Source of the DNA: Pseudorhodoplanes sp.
GTDB taxonomy: Bacteria; Pseudomonadota; Alphaproteobacteria; Rhizobiales; Xanthobacteraceae
Direction: 5' to 3'
Length of the DNA: 41,360 bases
Assembly: GCA_022843165.1 (NCBI GenBank)
Contig: JALHOD010000024.1
Span: 1-41,360 of the forward strand
Notes under the pieces: generated by a model
Seen by the model: only the letters and a program-made list of their open reading frames with translations
Told to the model about the DNA's origin: nothing
Databases searched by the model: none
Program-made: the position numbers and the translations under genes
Shown: in pieces, positions 13,654-22,889 of the stretch
Position numbering within the stretch: position 1 is the first letter of the stretch
Layout of the letters: every line of letters starts with the position of its first letter

Positions 13654-14421
13654 ATGAGCCGCCGCCGCCGCATCTATGAAGGTAAGGCGAAGGTCCTCTA
13701 TGAGGGCCCCGAACCTGGAACGCTGATCCAGCATTTCAAGGATGACGCCACCGCCTTCAACGCCAAAAAGCACGAAGTGATCGAGGGCAAAGGCGTCCTG
13801 AACAACCGCATATCGGAATACATCTTCCAGCACCTGAATGACATCGGCGTGCCGACGCATTTCATCCGCCGGCTCAACATGCGCGAGCAGCTGATCCGCG
13901 AAGTCGAGATCATTCCGCTGGAAATCGTGGTGCGCAACGTCGCCGCCGGCTCCCTGGCGACTCGCCTCGGCATCGAGGAAGGCACGCAATTGCCGCGCTC
14001 GATCATCGAGTTCTATTACAAGAACGACAAGCTCGGCGATCCGATGGTATCGGAAGAGCACATCACGGCGTTCGGCTGGGCGACCCCGCAGGAGATCGAC
14101 GACATGATGGCGCTCGCCATCCGCGTCAACGATTTTCTCTCCGGTCTTTTCCTCGGCGTCGGCATCCGCCTTGTGGATTTCAAGATGGAGTGCGGACGGC
14201 TGTGGGAAAACGAGATGATGCGCATCGTCGTCGCCGACGAGATCTCGCCCGACTCGTGCCGGCTGTGGGACATCAAGTCGAACGAGAAGCTCGACAAGGA
14301 CCGTTTCCGCCGCGACCTCGGCGGGCTTGTGGAAGCCTATACCGAAGTCGCCAAGCGGCTCGGCATCATGAGCGAGGGCGAGCCGCCGCGCGGCACCGGC
14401 CCGGTGCTGGTGAAGGGCTAA
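13654..14421 (+). CDS. purC: phosphoribosylaminoimidazole-succinocarboxamide synthase (SAICAR synthetase)
   Basis: ATP-dependent ligation of aspartate to CAIR, a cytoplasmic step of de novo purine synthesis. From [18 protein letters not shown] the product is 255 residues, the usual length. Family motifs: [51 protein letters not shown], and [10 protein letters not shown] with [15 protein letters not shown] (substrate and Mg-ATP site). The frame extends ten codons up to an ATG at 13624, which has a better-placed GGAG; that start gives an extra [10 protein letters not shown] and cannot be excluded. A terminator follows at 14461. The purSQL genes lie downstream beyond one secreted-protein gene. 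Confidence 0.96.
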   Translation: MSRRRRIYEGKAKVLYEGPEPGTLIQHFKDDATAFNAKKHEVIEGKGVLNNRISEYIFQHLNDIGVPTHFIRRLNMREQLIREVEIIPLEIVVRNVAAGSLATRLGIEEGTQLPRSIIEFYYKNDKLGDPMVSEEHITAFGWATPQEIDDMMALAIRVNDFLSGLFLGVGIRLVDFKMECGRLWENEMMRIVVADEISPDSCRLWDIKSNEKLDKDRFRRDLGGLVEAYTEVAKRLGIMSEGEPPRGTGPVLVKG

Positions 14422-14460
14422 TCCGTTCGCATGGAACGTTCGCATGGAAAATGAGAGAGC

Positions 14461-14488
14461 GGGGGCCGGCTGGCCCCCGTTTTTGTTT
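14461..14488 (+). terminator. intrinsic terminator of purC
   Basis: Stem GGGGGCC/GGCCCCC (14461-14467, 14472-14478) with a 4-nt loop, followed by GTTTTTGTTT. A strong Rho-independent terminator. Confidence 0.85.
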
Positions 14489-14564
14489 CGGAGCGGTCCA
14501 GCGCTTGAACGCAAGGGCGGTTCGGACCGACCAAGCGAGACCGGGTCAGCACAGGGCTTTGCGA

Positions 14565-15179
14565 ATGTCGGTTGGGTCTTTCTCGCGCATGGGCGCGGTG
14601 GCGGTGCTGCTCGCGGTGTCGGTCTTGCCGGCGCGCGCGGCGGAATATCGGCATCCCAAGAACGTTTTCGCGGTGACTTATGACGAGCGCATCTGGTCGC
14701 CCGACATCGACGCCAGCGGAGATTTCGGAATTCAGTGCCGCGAGGACGCCTGCAAGGGCGCGCTGGCCGGCTGCTTTGTGAACACGCAGCGCGTCGTGTT
14801 CGGTTCGGTCGAGCGCATCATGCAAGGCTTCGACGGAGAGCGGATCGCGCGCGACCAGATGGCGGCCTTCGCCGAGCAGAAGGCGGCGCTGGAGCAGAAG
14901 GTCGCCGGCAGCGTGAGCTGGGACCGGACAGCCGACGTGCCGCCGCAGGTGGTGCTGGCCTATGCCCCGCGCCAGATCGCCGGCCATCCCGTCCTGCAGG
15001 CCGAGTTCCGCATGTCCATGGCCGGCCAGGTCGCCCGCTATGTGTCCTACATGACCGCGGGCGCCAGCCATTCCATCGCCATCGTCTGTCATGCCTCGGA
15101 AGAGTCGATCGCCGAGTGGCGGCCGCGTTTCGACGCGCTGATGGCCGCGTTCCGCACCCCGGCTCCGAAAACCCGCTGA
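14565..15179 (+). CDS. secreted protein of unknown function
   Basis: 204 residues. An N-terminal signal peptide with hydrophobic core AVAVLLAVSVL and likely cleavage after ARA (about residue 25) predicts export to the periplasm. The mature part is about 180 residues with four Cys residues (QCREDACKGALAGC, then VCHASE), suggesting disulfides. The rest is mixed alpha/beta with no motif I recognise. The start at 14565 gives a complete signal peptide; a second ATG at 14589 is a possible shorter start. The gene sits between the purC terminator and purS, facing the same way. I see no functional link to purine synthesis. Confidence 0.75.
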   Translation: MSVGSFSRMGAVAVLLAVSVLPARAAEYRHPKNVFAVTYDERIWSPDIDASGDFGIQCREDACKGALAGCFVNTQRVVFGSVERIMQGFDGERIARDQMAAFAEQKAALEQKVAGSVSWDRTADVPPQVVLAYAPRQIAGHPVLQAEFRMSMAGQVARYVSYMTAGASHSIAIVCHASEESIAEWRPRFDALMAAFRTPAPKTR

Positions 15180-15312
15180 AACCGCCTAAAAATAGACGGG
15201 GATAGCGCATTGAGAGCGCCCCCGAACGATGCTAGGCGGAAGCTCTCGGCCGCCGAATCCCTGCGCCGGCCCCTTGTCCCGCCCGGTTTCGCGCCGGGCC
15301 GGTGGTGAAAGC

Positions 15313-15558
15313 ATGAAAGCCCGCGTCACAGTCACTCTCAAATCCGGCATCCTCGACCCGCAAGGCAAGGCGATCGAGGGCGCGCTGAGATCGCTCGGGG
15401 TCGAGGGCGTCGCCTCAGTCCGCCAGGGCAAGGTGTTCGATATCGAGCTGGAAGGCACGACCGACCGCGCCAAGGCCGAAGCCGCGCTCAAGGCCGCCGC
15501 CGACAAGCTGCTGGCCAATACCGTGATCGAGAATTATCGCATCGAGGTGGTGGGATGA
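15313..15558 (+). CDS. purS: phosphoribosylformylglycinamidine synthase, PurS subunit
   Basis: An 81-residue protein that bridges PurQ and PurL in the three-part FGAM synthase of purine synthesis. It begins [21 protein letters not shown] and contains [23 protein letters not shown], the hallmark PurS fold; it ends with [12 protein letters not shown]. Start at 15313 follows GGTGGTGAAA; the longer frame to 15229 is not family-like. It is the first gene of the purS-purQ-purL operon (40 nt, then 4 nt gaps). Confidence 0.95.
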   Translation: MKARVTVTLKSGILDPQGKAIEGALRSLGVEGVASVRQGKVFDIELEGTTDRAKAEAALKAAADKLLANTVIENYRIEVVG

Positions 15559-15598
15559 CGCGGTTGCGCGCATTCCGCCCCGCTTCCATATCCGGACC

Positions 15599-16300
15599 AT
15601 GAAATCCGCCGTCCTCGTCTTTCCTGGAATCAATCGCGAGCGCGACATGGCGCGCACGCTGAAACTCGTCTCCGGCGTCGAGCCGGCGATGGTCTGGCAC
15701 GCCGACACCGCGCTGCCGGCGGGCACCGATCTGGTGGTGGTGCCGGGCGGCTTTTCCTACGGCGATTATCTGCGCTGCGGCGCGATCGCGGCGCGCGCGC
15801 CGATCATGGATGCGGTGCGCGCTTTCGCCGCCAAGGGCGGACTGGTGCTCGGCGTCTGCAACGGTTTTCAGATCCTGTGCGAGTCCGGCCTGCTGCCCGG
15901 CGTCCTGATGCGCAACCAGCAGCTCAAGTTCATCTGCCGCGATGTCTATCTGCGCGTGGAGCGCTCCGACACGCCGTTCACGCGCGGCTACAATGCCGGC
16001 CAGGTGATCCGCGTGCCGGTGGCGCATGGCGAGGGCAATTACATCGCCGACGGCGAAACCATCGCGCGGCTGGAAGGCGAGGGACGGGTGCTGTTCCGCT
16101 ATTCGTCGCCGGACGGCCTCGTCGATCCGGACTGGAACCACAATGGCGCGATCAATGCGATCGCGGGCATCGTCAACGGCCAGGGCAATGTGCTCGGCAT
16201 GATGCCGCATCCGGAAAACCATGTCGAAGCGGTGATCGGCTGCACCGACGGACGCGGGCTGTTCGCGGGGCTCAGCGACCATTTCGACAAGGCAGCGTGA
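15599..16300 (+). CDS. purQ: phosphoribosylformylglycinamidine synthase, glutaminase subunit PurQ
   Basis: Class I glutamine amidotransferase that supplies ammonia to PurL for FGAR to FGAM conversion. 233 residues. It has an N-terminal [31 protein letters not shown], the nucleophile Cys in [12 protein letters not shown] (about residue 87-91), and the His/Glu of the triad in [12 protein letters not shown] near the C-terminus. All catalytic residues are present. Start ATG at 15599. The stop is 4 nt from the purL start, so translation is likely coupled. Confidence 0.97.
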   Translation: MKSAVLVFPGINRERDMARTLKLVSGVEPAMVWHADTALPAGTDLVVVPGGFSYGDYLRCGAIAARAPIMDAVRAFAAKGGLVLGVCNGFQILCESGLLPGVLMRNQQLKFICRDVYLRVERSDTPFTRGYNAGQVIRVPVAHGEGNYIADGETIARLEGEGRVLFRYSSPDGLVDPDWNHNGAINAIAGIVNGQGNVLGMMPHPENHVEAVIGCTDGRGLFAGLSDHFDKAA

Positions 16301-16304
16301 CGCA

Positions 16305-18536
16305 ATGGCGATTGCGAAAGACACGCTGTTGCGCAACGAGCCGAGGATCACGCCGGAGCTGGTCGCCGAACACGGCCTCAAGCCCGACGAGTACCAGCGC
16401 ATTCTGGACCTGATCGGCCGCGAGCCGACGCTGACCGAACTCGGCATCTTCTCGGCGATGTGGAACGAGCATTGCTCCTACAAGTCCTCGAAGGTGCATC
16501 TGCGCGGCCTGCCGACCGAAGCGCCCTGGGTGATCCAGGGGCCGGGCGAAAATGCCGGAGTGATCGACATCGGCGACGGGCTCGCGGTGGTGTTCAAGAT
16601 GGAGAGCCACAACCATCCGAGCTTCATCGAGCCCTATCAGGGCGCGACCACCGGCGTCGGCGGCATCCTGCGCGACGTGTTCACCATGGGCGCGCGACCG
16701 ATCGCCTGCCTGAACGCAATTTCCTTCGGCGATCCGAAGCACCCCAAGACCCGGCATCTGGTGTCGGGCGTGGTCGCGGGCATCGGCGGCTACGGCAATT
16801 CCTTCGGGGTGCCGACGGTGGGCGGGCAGACGCGCTTCCACACCCGCTATGACGGCAACAATCTGGTGAATGCGATGGCGGTCGGGCTGGCGCGCACCGA
16901 CTCCATTTTCTACGCGGCGGCTTCCGGCGTCGGCATGCCGATCGTCTATCTCGGCTCGAAGACCGGCCGCGACGGCATCCACGGCGCCTCGATGGCCTCG
17001 GCCGAGTTCGGGGAGGATTCCGAGGAGAAGCGCCCGACCGTGCAGGTCGGCGACCCCTTCGCGGAGAAGCTGCTGCTCGAAGCCTGCCTCGAGATCATGC
17101 GGAAGGATTGCGTGATCGCGATCCAGGACATGGGCGCGGCGGGGCTCACCTGCTCGGCGGTCGAGATGGGCGCCAAAGGCGATCTCGGCGTGACGCTCGA
17201 TCTCGACAAGGTGCCGACGCGCGAGACCGGCATGAGCGCCTACGAGATGATGCTCTCGGAAAGCCAGGAGCGCATGCTCATGGTGCTGAGACCTGAGAAG
17301 GAACAAGAGGCGGAAGACATTTTCCGCAAATGGGGACTCGATTTCGCCATTGTGGGCGAAACGACTCCAACCAAGCGTTTCATCGTGCGCCATGGCGGCG
17401 ACGTGATGGCCGACTTGCCGATCAAGGAACTGGGCGACGAGGCGCCGGTCTATAACCGCCCCTTCGTCGAGAGCCCGAAACTGCCGGTCATTCATGCCGG
17501 CGACGTGACGCATCCCATGTCGATGGCCGATGCGCTGGAAAGGCTGATCGGCTCTCCCGATCTCTGCTCCAAGCGCTGGGTGTGGGAGCAATACGACCAC
17601 ATCATCGGCGGCAACACCGTGCAGCGTCCGGGAGGCGATGCCGGCGTGGTGCGGATCGAGGACGGGCCGAAGGGACTGGCGATGACCGCCGACGTGACGC
17701 CGCGCTATTGCGAAGCCGATCCGTTCGAGGGCGGCAAGCAGGCGGTGGCGGAAGCCTATCGCAATCTCTGCGCGGTCGGCGCCTTGCCGCTGGCCATCAC
17801 GGACAACCTGAATTTCGGGAATCCGGAAAAGCCGGAGATCATGGGGCAGTTCGTCGGCTGCGTGCGCGGCATTGCCGCCGCCTGCAAGGCGCTGGATTTT
17901 CCGGTCGTGTCGGGCAACGTCTCGCTCTACAACGAGACCAACGGCCGGGCGATCCTGCCGACCCCCACCATCGGCGGCGTCGGCCTGCTCAACGATTTCA
18001 TGAAGTCGATGAGTTCTGGATTCAAGGATTCAGGCGACACGATTCTATTGATTGGAGAAAATCCCGGCTGGCTCGGCCAATCGCTCTATCTGCGCGAGAT
18101 CTGCGGGCGGGAAGAGGGCGCGCCGCCGCCGGTTGATCTGGAACATGAGAAGCGCCATGGCGCGTTCGTGCGCCGTCTGATTCTCGACTCGCAAGTCACT
18201 GCCGTGCATGACATTTCCGACGGCGGCCTGCTGGTGGCGCTGGCCGAAATGGCGCTGGCGTCCGGTCTTGGCGCGACGCTCGACGCCGCGCCTGCGGCGG
18301 TGCCGGCGCAGGCCTTCTGGTTCGGCGAGGACCAGGCGCGTTATGTCGTGACGGCGAAAGCGGCCGATGCCGAGAAGGTTCTTGCGAAGGCGACAGCGGC
18401 CGGCATTCCGGCCCGGACGCTGGGCACCGTCGGCGGCAAGGCGATCGCCGTCAAAGGCGAGAAGGCGGTGCCGCTCGCAACACTGAATGCGGCCTTCGAA
18501 GGCTGGCTGCCCGCCTACATGGCCGGAAAGGCCTGA
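16305..18536 (+). CDS. purL: phosphoribosylformylglycinamidine synthase, PurL subunit
   Basis: ATP-dependent synthetase subunit that converts FGAR and PurQ-derived ammonia to FGAM. The 743-residue product is the small PurL type that needs PurS and PurQ, both encoded just upstream. Motifs: [20 protein letters not shown] (catalytic His), [23 protein letters not shown] (nucleotide/metal site), the second-half repeat [16 protein letters not shown], and [16 protein letters not shown]. The two tandem PurM-like halves are intact. It ends 6 nt before the convergent DUF427 stop. Confidence 0.97.
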   Translation: MAIAKDTLLRNEPRITPELVAEHGLKPDEYQRILDLIGREPTLTELGIFSAMWNEHCSYKSSKVHLRGLPTEAPWVIQGPGENAGVIDIGDGLAVVFKMESHNHPSFIEPYQGATTGVGGILRDVFTMGARPIACLNAISFGDPKHPKTRHLVSGVVAGIGGYGNSFGVPTVGGQTRFHTRYDGNNLVNAMAVGLARTDSIFYAAASGVGMPIVYLGSKTGRDGIHGASMASAEFGEDSEEKRPTVQVGDPFAEKLLLEACLEIMRKDCVIAIQDMGAAGLTCSAVEMGAKGDLGVTLDLDKVPTRETGMSAYEMMLSESQERMLMVLRPEKEQEAEDIFRKWGLDFAIVGETTPTKRFIVRHGGDVMADLPIKELGDEAPVYNRPFVESPKLPVIHAGDVTHPMSMADALERLIGSPDLCSKRWVWEQYDHIIGGNTVQRPGGDAGVVRIEDGPKGLAMTADVTPRYCEADPFEGGKQAVAEAYRNLCAVGALPLAITDNLNFGNPEKPEIMGQFVGCVRGIAAACKALDFPVVSGNVSLYNETNGRAILPTPTIGGVGLLNDFMKSMSSGFKDSGDTILLIGENPGWLGQSLYLREICGREEGAPPPVDLEHEKRHGAFVRRLILDSQVTAVHDISDGGLLVALAEMALASGLGATLDAAPAAVPAQAFWFGEDQARYVVTAKAADAEKVLAKATAAGIPARTLGTVGGKAIAVKGEKAVPLATLNAAFEGWLPAYMAGKA

Positions 18537-18542
18537 GCGAAC

Positions 18543-18908
18543 TTACGCCGGCAGCTCTTCGATCGTGTCGATGCGGTTCGGATAAAAGGCGAGGTGGTCC
18601 TTGATCGCGGCCACCGCATCATAGGGGTGTTCGTAACGCCACACCGCATTGTTCGCCGCGCCTCCTTCCACCGACACGCTGAAATGGGCGGCATCGCCCT
18701 TGTGCGGGCAATGCGAGGCATGCGGGCTGCGCGTCAGCAGGGTCATGTCGGCATCGTCGCGCGGGATGTAATGCACCGGCGGGTAGGATGCTTCGCGCAA
18801 TGTTAGCGCGCGCCTCGTGTCGGCGATCACGCGGCCGCGATGCGTCACGCGCACGCGCTTCGGATTGGCTGCAATCGCGATCGGATGGTCGGGACCGGGG
18901 ATTTTCAC
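18543..18908 (-). CDS. DUF427 domain protein
   Basis: 121 residues covering one DUF427 domain, a small beta-rich family of unproven function. Typical blocks are RVRVTHRGRVIADTRRAL, PPVHYIPRDDADM, CPHKGDAAHFSV and NAVWRYEHPYDAVAAIKDHLAFYPNRID. The conserved Tyr/Pro, the CPxKG Cys and the final FYP block are all present. It has no signal peptide and is probably cytoplasmic. It runs convergent to purL with only 6 nt between stops and lies 90 nt downstream of the secreted Cys-module gene on the same strand. Confidence 0.88.
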   Translation of the reverse strand: MKIPGPDHPIAIAANPKRVRVTHRGRVIADTRRALTLREASYPPVHYIPRDDADMTLLTRSPHASHCPHKGDAAHFSVSVEGGAANNAVWRYEHPYDAVAAIKDHLAFYPNRIDTIEELPA

Positions 18909-18998
18909 GGGCTGTCACGTTAGCGCAGTTTGACCGGCCGGTGACGTGGTGATGGACAGGCGGAATGACCGCCCGCCCGTCGTCTGCCGGCAAGGCCG

Positions 18999-19679
18999 TC
19001 AGCGGCTCGCCTGCGCCATCGCCTGTTTGCAGCCGGGCGACAAGGCCGGCGCGTTCGCAGCCAGACATTGCAGCGCGCGGCCCTGGCCGAGCCGCACGCC
19101 CTGGCACAGCACCTTGAAGTCGGTGAAGCAGAACCGCTTGATCAGTTGCGCCTCGCGCGGGGAGTCGAGTTTCGGCGCCGGCATCGCGGCGGGCGGCGGC
19201 GGCGCGGCGACTGCAGCCGGGGGAGTAGCGGCGAGCGCGGGCTTGGGTGCGGCCGCCGGCTTCGGGGCGGCGGGTTTTGGCGCGACCGGCGCAAGGGTGG
19301 CGGTGGCAGGTTTTGGCGCGGCCGGGGGCGTCGCCGCCGGAGCAGGGGCCGGCGTCGCGGCTGCTGCTGCGGGCGGTGCCGGTTGCACGGGCTCCGCCGG
19401 CTTGGCTTGCTGGGCGGCCGTGCCGCCGCCGGCATTGCCGGCGATCGCGTTGACGGCGGTCTTGCAGGCCGCCGACAGGGTGGCCTCGTTCTTCTTGAGA
19501 CACTGGAACGCTTCCGGGCCGCCCGGCTTCACGCTCATGCATTTGGCCATGTAGTCGGAGCGGCAACTGGACTTGATGGCGTTGGTCTGGGCTTCCGTGG
19601 GCTGGGCCAGAGCGGGGACGGCAAAGCCGAAGGCCAGCAGGGTGCAGGCAGCGACTGTCAAAGGGCGGAGCGAATTCAT
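18999..19679 (-). CDS. secreted protein with two Cys modules joined by a Pro/Ala-rich linker
   Basis: 226 residues. It has a signal peptide (hydrophobic TVAACTLLAFGFAV, cut after ALA near residue 25). An N-terminal module has four Cys (SSCRSDYMAKCM, then FQCLKKNEATLSAACKTAV) and a C-terminal module has the same spacing (FCFTDFKVLCQG, then LQCLAANAPALSPGCKQAM). The pattern C-x7-C, x2-C, then C about 11 later resembles the eukaryotic-type Golgi cysteine-rich (GLG1) repeat seen in rhizobial exported proteins. Between them are about 100 residues rich in Ala, Pro and Lys (AAPKP-type repeats), a likely extended periplasmic spacer. Start at MNSLRPL follows AGGAGA. Function unknown. Confidence 0.8.
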   Translation of the reverse strand: MNSLRPLTVAACTLLAFGFAVPALAQPTEAQTNAIKSSCRSDYMAKCMSVKPGGPEAFQCLKKNEATLSAACKTAVNAIAGNAGGGTAAQQAKPAEPVQPAPPAAAAATPAPAPAATPPAAPKPATATLAPVAPKPAAPKPAAAPKPALAATPPAAVAAPPPPAAMPAPKLDSPREAQLIKRFCFTDFKVLCQGVRLGQGRALQCLAANAPALSPGCKQAMAQASR

Positions 19680-19869
19680 GGGGGGTCTCCTGTGCCGGGC
19701 GGGGGGCCAGCGTGCGGTCACGCCAAACGCTCCAAAAACCGGGGTGGCCGGAAAACCGGGAGCCTAGTGGCCGGGCCCGATTTGTCACCTGTAGAAAAAT
19801 GACCATATGTGCTGAGAATAGGGCTGCGCGGCATTGCGTTTGCAGGCTTTTCGGCGCTAGGAGGTCGGC
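19680..19869. promoter_or_regulatory. divergent region, Cys-module protein / bolA
   Basis: 190 nt between divergent starts. It holds a strong AGGAGGT ribosome site for the BolA gene at 19859-19865. No clear promoter pair was chosen. Confidence 0.4.
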
Positions 19870-20106
19870 ATGCCGATGAATGCCAACGATATCGAGCGGA
19901 TGATCCGGGAGGCCATCCCAGATGCCCAGGTCACCATCCGGGATCTGGCCGGGGACGGCGACCATTATGCCGCCACGGTCATTGCCGAAAGCTTCCGCGG
20001 CAAGTCGCGGGTGCAGCAGCACCAGCTTGTCTATCAGGCCCTGAAGGGCCAGATGGGAGGCGTCCTGCACGCCCTTGCATTGCAAACCGGCGTGCCGGAA
20101 GGCTAG
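19870..20106 (+). CDS. BolA family protein
   Basis: 78-residue BolA-type protein that pairs with CGFS glutaredoxins to bind or transfer [2Fe-2S] clusters and signal iron status. It shows the BolA core: an N-terminal helix ([19 protein letters not shown]), the [19 protein letters not shown] loop, [14 protein letters not shown] and the terminal VLHALAL with the conserved His. The start is fixed by a near-perfect AGGAGGT. The CGFS glutaredoxin gene begins 34 nt downstream, a classic neighbourhood that supports a physical pair. Confidence 0.95.
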   Translation: MPMNANDIERMIREAIPDAQVTIRDLAGDGDHYAATVIAESFRGKSRVQQHQLVYQALKGQMGGVLHALALQTGVPEG

Positions 20107-20140
20107 AAAAGGGCGGCTGCGCCCGTCAGGATCGAGACCC

Positions 20141-20479
20141 ATGAGCATCAACCAGTTCATCGACAATGAAGTGAAGAGCAACGATGTCGTCCTCTTCATG
20201 AAGGGCACGCCGCAATTTCCGCAATGCGGGTTTTCCGGCCAGCTCGTGCAGATCCTGGATTATCTCGGCACCCCGTATAAGGGCATCAATGTGCTGGAAT
20301 CCGGCGAACTGCGCGAAGGCATCAAGGCTTATACGCAATGGCCGACGATCCCCCAGCTCTATGTGAAGGGCGAATTTGTCGGCGGCTGCGACATCGTGCG
20401 CGAGATGTTCCAGGCCGGGGAATTGCAGACCCTGCTCAAGGAAAAGGGCCTGACGGTTCAGGGCAACGCGGTCGCCTGA
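20141..20479 (+). CDS. grxD: monothiol CGFS glutaredoxin Grx4/GrxD type
   Basis: 112-residue class II glutaredoxin that carries a [2Fe-2S] cluster with glutathione and partners with BolA. Active site PQCGFSGQ with the single Cys at residue 29; [18 protein letters not shown] holds the cis-Pro and the GSH-binding GG. Length and architecture are normal. Start at [11 protein letters not shown]; a longer open frame to 20075 overlaps the bolA end and is not family-like. Probably co-transcribed with the BolA gene, and convergent with the small membrane-protein gene downstream. Confidence 0.97.
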   Translation: MSINQFIDNEVKSNDVVLFMKGTPQFPQCGFSGQLVQILDYLGTPYKGINVLESGELREGIKAYTQWPTIPQLYVKGEFVGGCDIVREMFQAGELQTLLKEKGLTVQGNAVA

Positions 20480-20500
20480 TTGTCCGTGTCGCGCCGGCGG

Positions 20501-20737
20501 TTATCGCCAGCGCGGCGCGATGAGGTAGACGATGGTGACGATGATCGCGATGCCGATCAGGCCGGGCGCGGTGATCGCGGTCACGAATTTTGCGACATTG
20601 TCGGCGACCGAGGTGACGAAGCCACCCGAGCTTGGTCCCAGGATCAGATGGATCAGGATGATCGCGAGCAGCGCGAGGAATCCGATCTCGACGAACTCGC
20701 GCAGATAGCGCTTTGCGTTTTCCAGAAAATTCAACAT
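20501..20737 (-). CDS. small membrane protein, tandem paralogue 2
   Basis: 78 residues with two predicted membrane helices: IGFLALLAIILIHLILG (about residues 16-33) and TAPGLIGIAIIVTIVYLI (about 55-72). They are joined by a polar stretch SVADNVAKFVTAI. The start MLNFLENAKRYL has a purine-rich GAGGGCGGG upstream. The layout and several positions (EIG..LLALAI, VADNVAKFV / TANIVGFV, GLIGI / GLVGL) match the next gene upstream, so the two look like an ancient tandem duplication. No named family recognised; function unknown. Confidence 0.75.
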   Translation of the reverse strand: MLNFLENAKRYLREFVEIGFLALLAIILIHLILGPSSGGFVTSVADNVAKFVTAITAPGLIGIAIIVTIVYLIAPRWR

Positions 20738-20768
20738 CGCCCGCCCTCGTTGCCCCGGCATGATTGCA

Positions 20769-20797
20769 TTGGGTGGGGAACGGGGTCCCCCACCCAA
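20769..20797. repeat. inverted repeat between the two small membrane-protein genes
   Basis: Perfect 10-bp stem TTGGGTGGGG/CCCCACCCAA with a 9-nt loop. No T-run follows on the minus strand, so it could be an attenuator or RNA-stability element between the paralogues. Confidence 0.5.
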
Positions 20798-20828
20798 AGG
20801 TCTTGTTCGGTGTTGGACTGTCCGCCGG

Positions 20829-21062
20829 TCAGGACAATTGGCGCTTCGAGAACAGCCAGAGGATGAGGCCGAGCGCGATCAGGCCGACCAGGCCGTTCGA
20901 GCCGAGCTCTTTCACAAAGCCGACGATGTTGGCGGTCACCGTGCCGAAGAACGGCACATTGGCGCCGACCAGAAGGGCGCACACGATCGCGAGCGCGAGC
21001 AGCATGAGCCCGATTTCCGTCAACGCCCCGATCCACATTTTTGCCGTCTGTAACCCGTTCAT
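20829..21062 (-). CDS. small membrane protein, tandem paralogue 1
   Basis: 77 residues with two predicted membrane helices: IGLMLLALAIVCALLVG (about residues 16-33) and GLVGLIALGLILWLF (about 57-71). They are connected by NVPFFGTVTANIVGFVKELGSN. The start MNGLQTAKMWI has GGGGAGA upstream. It shares layout and scattered identities with the following gene. Location between grxD and rpsD suggests constitutive chromosomal context, but no function can be assigned. Confidence 0.75.
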   Translation of the reverse strand: MNGLQTAKMWIGALTEIGLMLLALAIVCALLVGANVPFFGTVTANIVGFVKELGSNGLVGLIALGLILWLFSKRQLS

Positions 21063-21185
21063 GAACGATTCTCCCCTTGCCATGATTTTTACGCGCTTTT
21101 TACCAACGCAATCAGAAGGCTACTTGACTTAGCCTTTAGTCGCAAGGTGGTGTCGCAGTTTCCTGTGCGCGGAAAACACAGCATT

Positions 21186-21227
21186 ATCAAAATGATAAGG
21201 CCGGCCTGCGGGTTTCGCAGGCCGGCC
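21186..21227 (-). terminator. intrinsic terminator of rpsD
   Basis: Perfect 12-bp stem (21199-21210 with 21216-21227, loop GGTTT). On the minus strand it is followed by TTATCATTTT. It lies 43 nt past the rpsD stop. Confidence 0.75.
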
Positions 21228-21269
21228 TGTGTCGCTTGCATAAAGCGGTTTTGAAATCGTGATTCGCGC

Positions 21270-21887
21270 TTAGCGCGAGTAGAACTCGACCACCAGATGC
21301 GGCTCCATCATGACCGGGTAGGGCACTTCGGCGGGCGCCGGAATGCGCACATACTTGGCGGTCATCTTGGAGTGATCGACTTCGATGTAGTCGGGCACGT
21401 CGCGCTCGGCGAGGGCGACGGCTTCGAGCACAAGGCCCATCTGCTTGGAGGCTTCCTTCACCTCGATCACGTCGCCGACCTTCACCTTGTAGCTCGCGAT
21501 GTTGACGCGGCGGCCGTTCACCTTGACGTGGCCGTGATTGACGAATTGGCGGGCGGCAAAGATCGTGGGGACGAACTTGGCGCGGTAGACCACCGCGTCC
21601 AGACGCCGCTCCAGCAGGCCGACCAGGTTGGCGCCGGAATCGCCCTTCAGGCGGATGGCCTCCTGATAGACGCCGCGGAATTGCTTCTCGGAAATGTCGC
21701 CGTAATAGCCCTTCAGCTTTTGCTTGGCGCGCAGCTGCACGCCGTAATCGGAGAGCTTGCCCTTGCGGCGCTGGCCGTGCTGGCCGGGGCCGTATTCGCG
21801 GCGGTTGACGGGGCTTTTCGGACGGCCCCAGATATTCTGGCCCATCCGGCGGTCGAGCTTGTATTTCGCAGTCGTGCGCTTTGTCAT
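21270..21887 (-). CDS. rpsD: 30S ribosomal protein S4
   Basis: 205-residue primary 16S rRNA-binding protein that starts small-subunit assembly. N-terminal [20 protein letters not shown], then [18 protein letters not shown] and the S4 RNA-binding fold [16 protein letters not shown]...[19 protein letters not shown]. The C-terminus LVVEFYSR is normal. This is the alphaproteobacterial form without the N-terminal zinc Cys set. The ATG at 21887 has GAGGACG upstream. It stands alone rather than in the alpha ribosomal operon and has its own terminator. Confidence 0.98.
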   Translation of the reverse strand: MTKRTTAKYKLDRRMGQNIWGRPKSPVNRREYGPGQHGQRRKGKLSDYGVQLRAKQKLKGYYGDISEKQFRGVYQEAIRLKGDSGANLVGLLERRLDAVVYRAKFVPTIFAARQFVNHGHVKVNGRRVNIASYKVKVGDVIEVKEASKQMGLVLEAVALAERDVPDYIEVDHSKMTAKYVRIPAPAEVPYPVMMEPHLVVEFYSR

Positions 21888-22008
21888 CGCGTCCTCGTTA
21901 AAAGTGACAATCGGGTGAGGAACCGCGCCCTCCTCTGTCCCGGGCTTCCGGCCCGGAACCGACAGGTTTTACGGCCTAAGCGTCGGCCAAAACCACGGGT
22001 CGCGAAAC

Positions 22009-22039
22009 GTCGCACGGGCCCCAAATGGGCCCGTGCGAC
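22009..22039 (-). repeat. 13-bp hairpin between murI and rpsD
   Basis: GTCGCACGGGCCC pairs perfectly with GGGCCCGTGCGAC around a 5-nt loop. It lies 32 nt past murI and 122 nt before the rpsD start, both on the minus strand. There is no T-run, so it is either a weak murI terminator or a leader element of rpsD. Confidence 0.55.
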
Positions 22040-22070
22040 CGGCGGGTTCTAGGGACAAAAGAGGGGGGTG

Positions 22071-22889
22071 TCAAACCCCGGCAGCCGGCCGGCGGGGGCG
22101 GTCGGAAATGCCGAACGAGGTTAAAACGGCCGTCAGGGCCTCGCCCGTGCGGCAGCCGGAGGTGAAATGGATGAGGGCCTCGGCGGGACCCGTGGCCGAG
22201 TCCGGCGCCGGCCCGATCAGGTCGACCACCCGACGCGCAATCGCCGGCGCCGGATCGACAAAATTCACCGGCCAGGGCGCAAGCGCGCGCAGGCGGTCGA
22301 GCAGCAAAGGATAGTGAGTGCAGGCGAGCACCACCGTATCGGTGCGCGCGCCCGGCTTGGCGACGAAGCAGGGGGCGATTTCCGCCGCAATAGCGGAATC
22401 GTCGACCATCTCGCCGCGCAGATGCGCTTCCGCCAGCACCGCGAGCGTCTTCGATCCCACCAGCGTCACGTCGCAGCCGCGTCCGAAGTCGCGGATCAGT
22501 GCGCGGGTATATTCACGTTGCACGGTGCCTTCGGTGCCGAGCACGGACACCAGCTTGCTTTGCGACGCCGCGCAGGCCGGCTTGATCGCCGGCACCGTGC
22601 CGATGAAGGAGATGGAGAAATTCCGCCGCAGCTCCGGCAGCACCAGAGTGGATGCGGTGTTGCAGGCGATCACGATCAGTTCGGGCTGATGCGCATTGAT
22701 CAGCCCGAACATCACCTTGCTTACGCGGTCAGACAGGTCGCGGTCGCTGAAGCGTCCATAGGGAAAGGCGGCGTCGTCTGCGACATAGAGATAATGTGCG
22801 TCGGGCCGCGCGGCCGCGACCTCGCGGAAGACGGTGAGTCCGCCCAGACCGGAATCGAACACCAGAATGGTTGGACCGCGATCCTGCAT
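22071..22889 (-). CDS. murI: glutamate racemase
   Basis: Converts L- to D-glutamate for peptidoglycan in the cytoplasm. 272 residues. Both catalytic Cys blocks are present: VIACNTASTLVLPEL (about residue 75) and VVLACTHYPLLLDRL (about residue 190), with FDSGLGGLTVFREV at the N-terminus and DDAAFPYG. The C-terminal tail is slightly longer than in E. coli-sized enzymes. The start MQDRGPTILVFD overlaps the stop of the upstream aspartate dehydrogenase gene by one base (TGATG), so translation is probably coupled. Confidence 0.96.
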   Translation of the reverse strand: MQDRGPTILVFDSGLGGLTVFREVAAARPDAHYLYVADDAAFPYGRFSDRDLSDRVSKVMFGLINAHQPELIVIACNTASTLVLPELRRNFSISFIGTVPAIKPACAASQSKLVSVLGTEGTVQREYTRALIRDFGRGCDVTLVGSKTLAVLAEAHLRGEMVDDSAIAAEIAPCFVAKPGARTDTVVLACTHYPLLLDRLRALAPWPVNFVDPAPAIARRVVDLIGPAPDSATGPAEALIHFTSGCRTGEALTAVLTSFGISDRPRRPAAGV

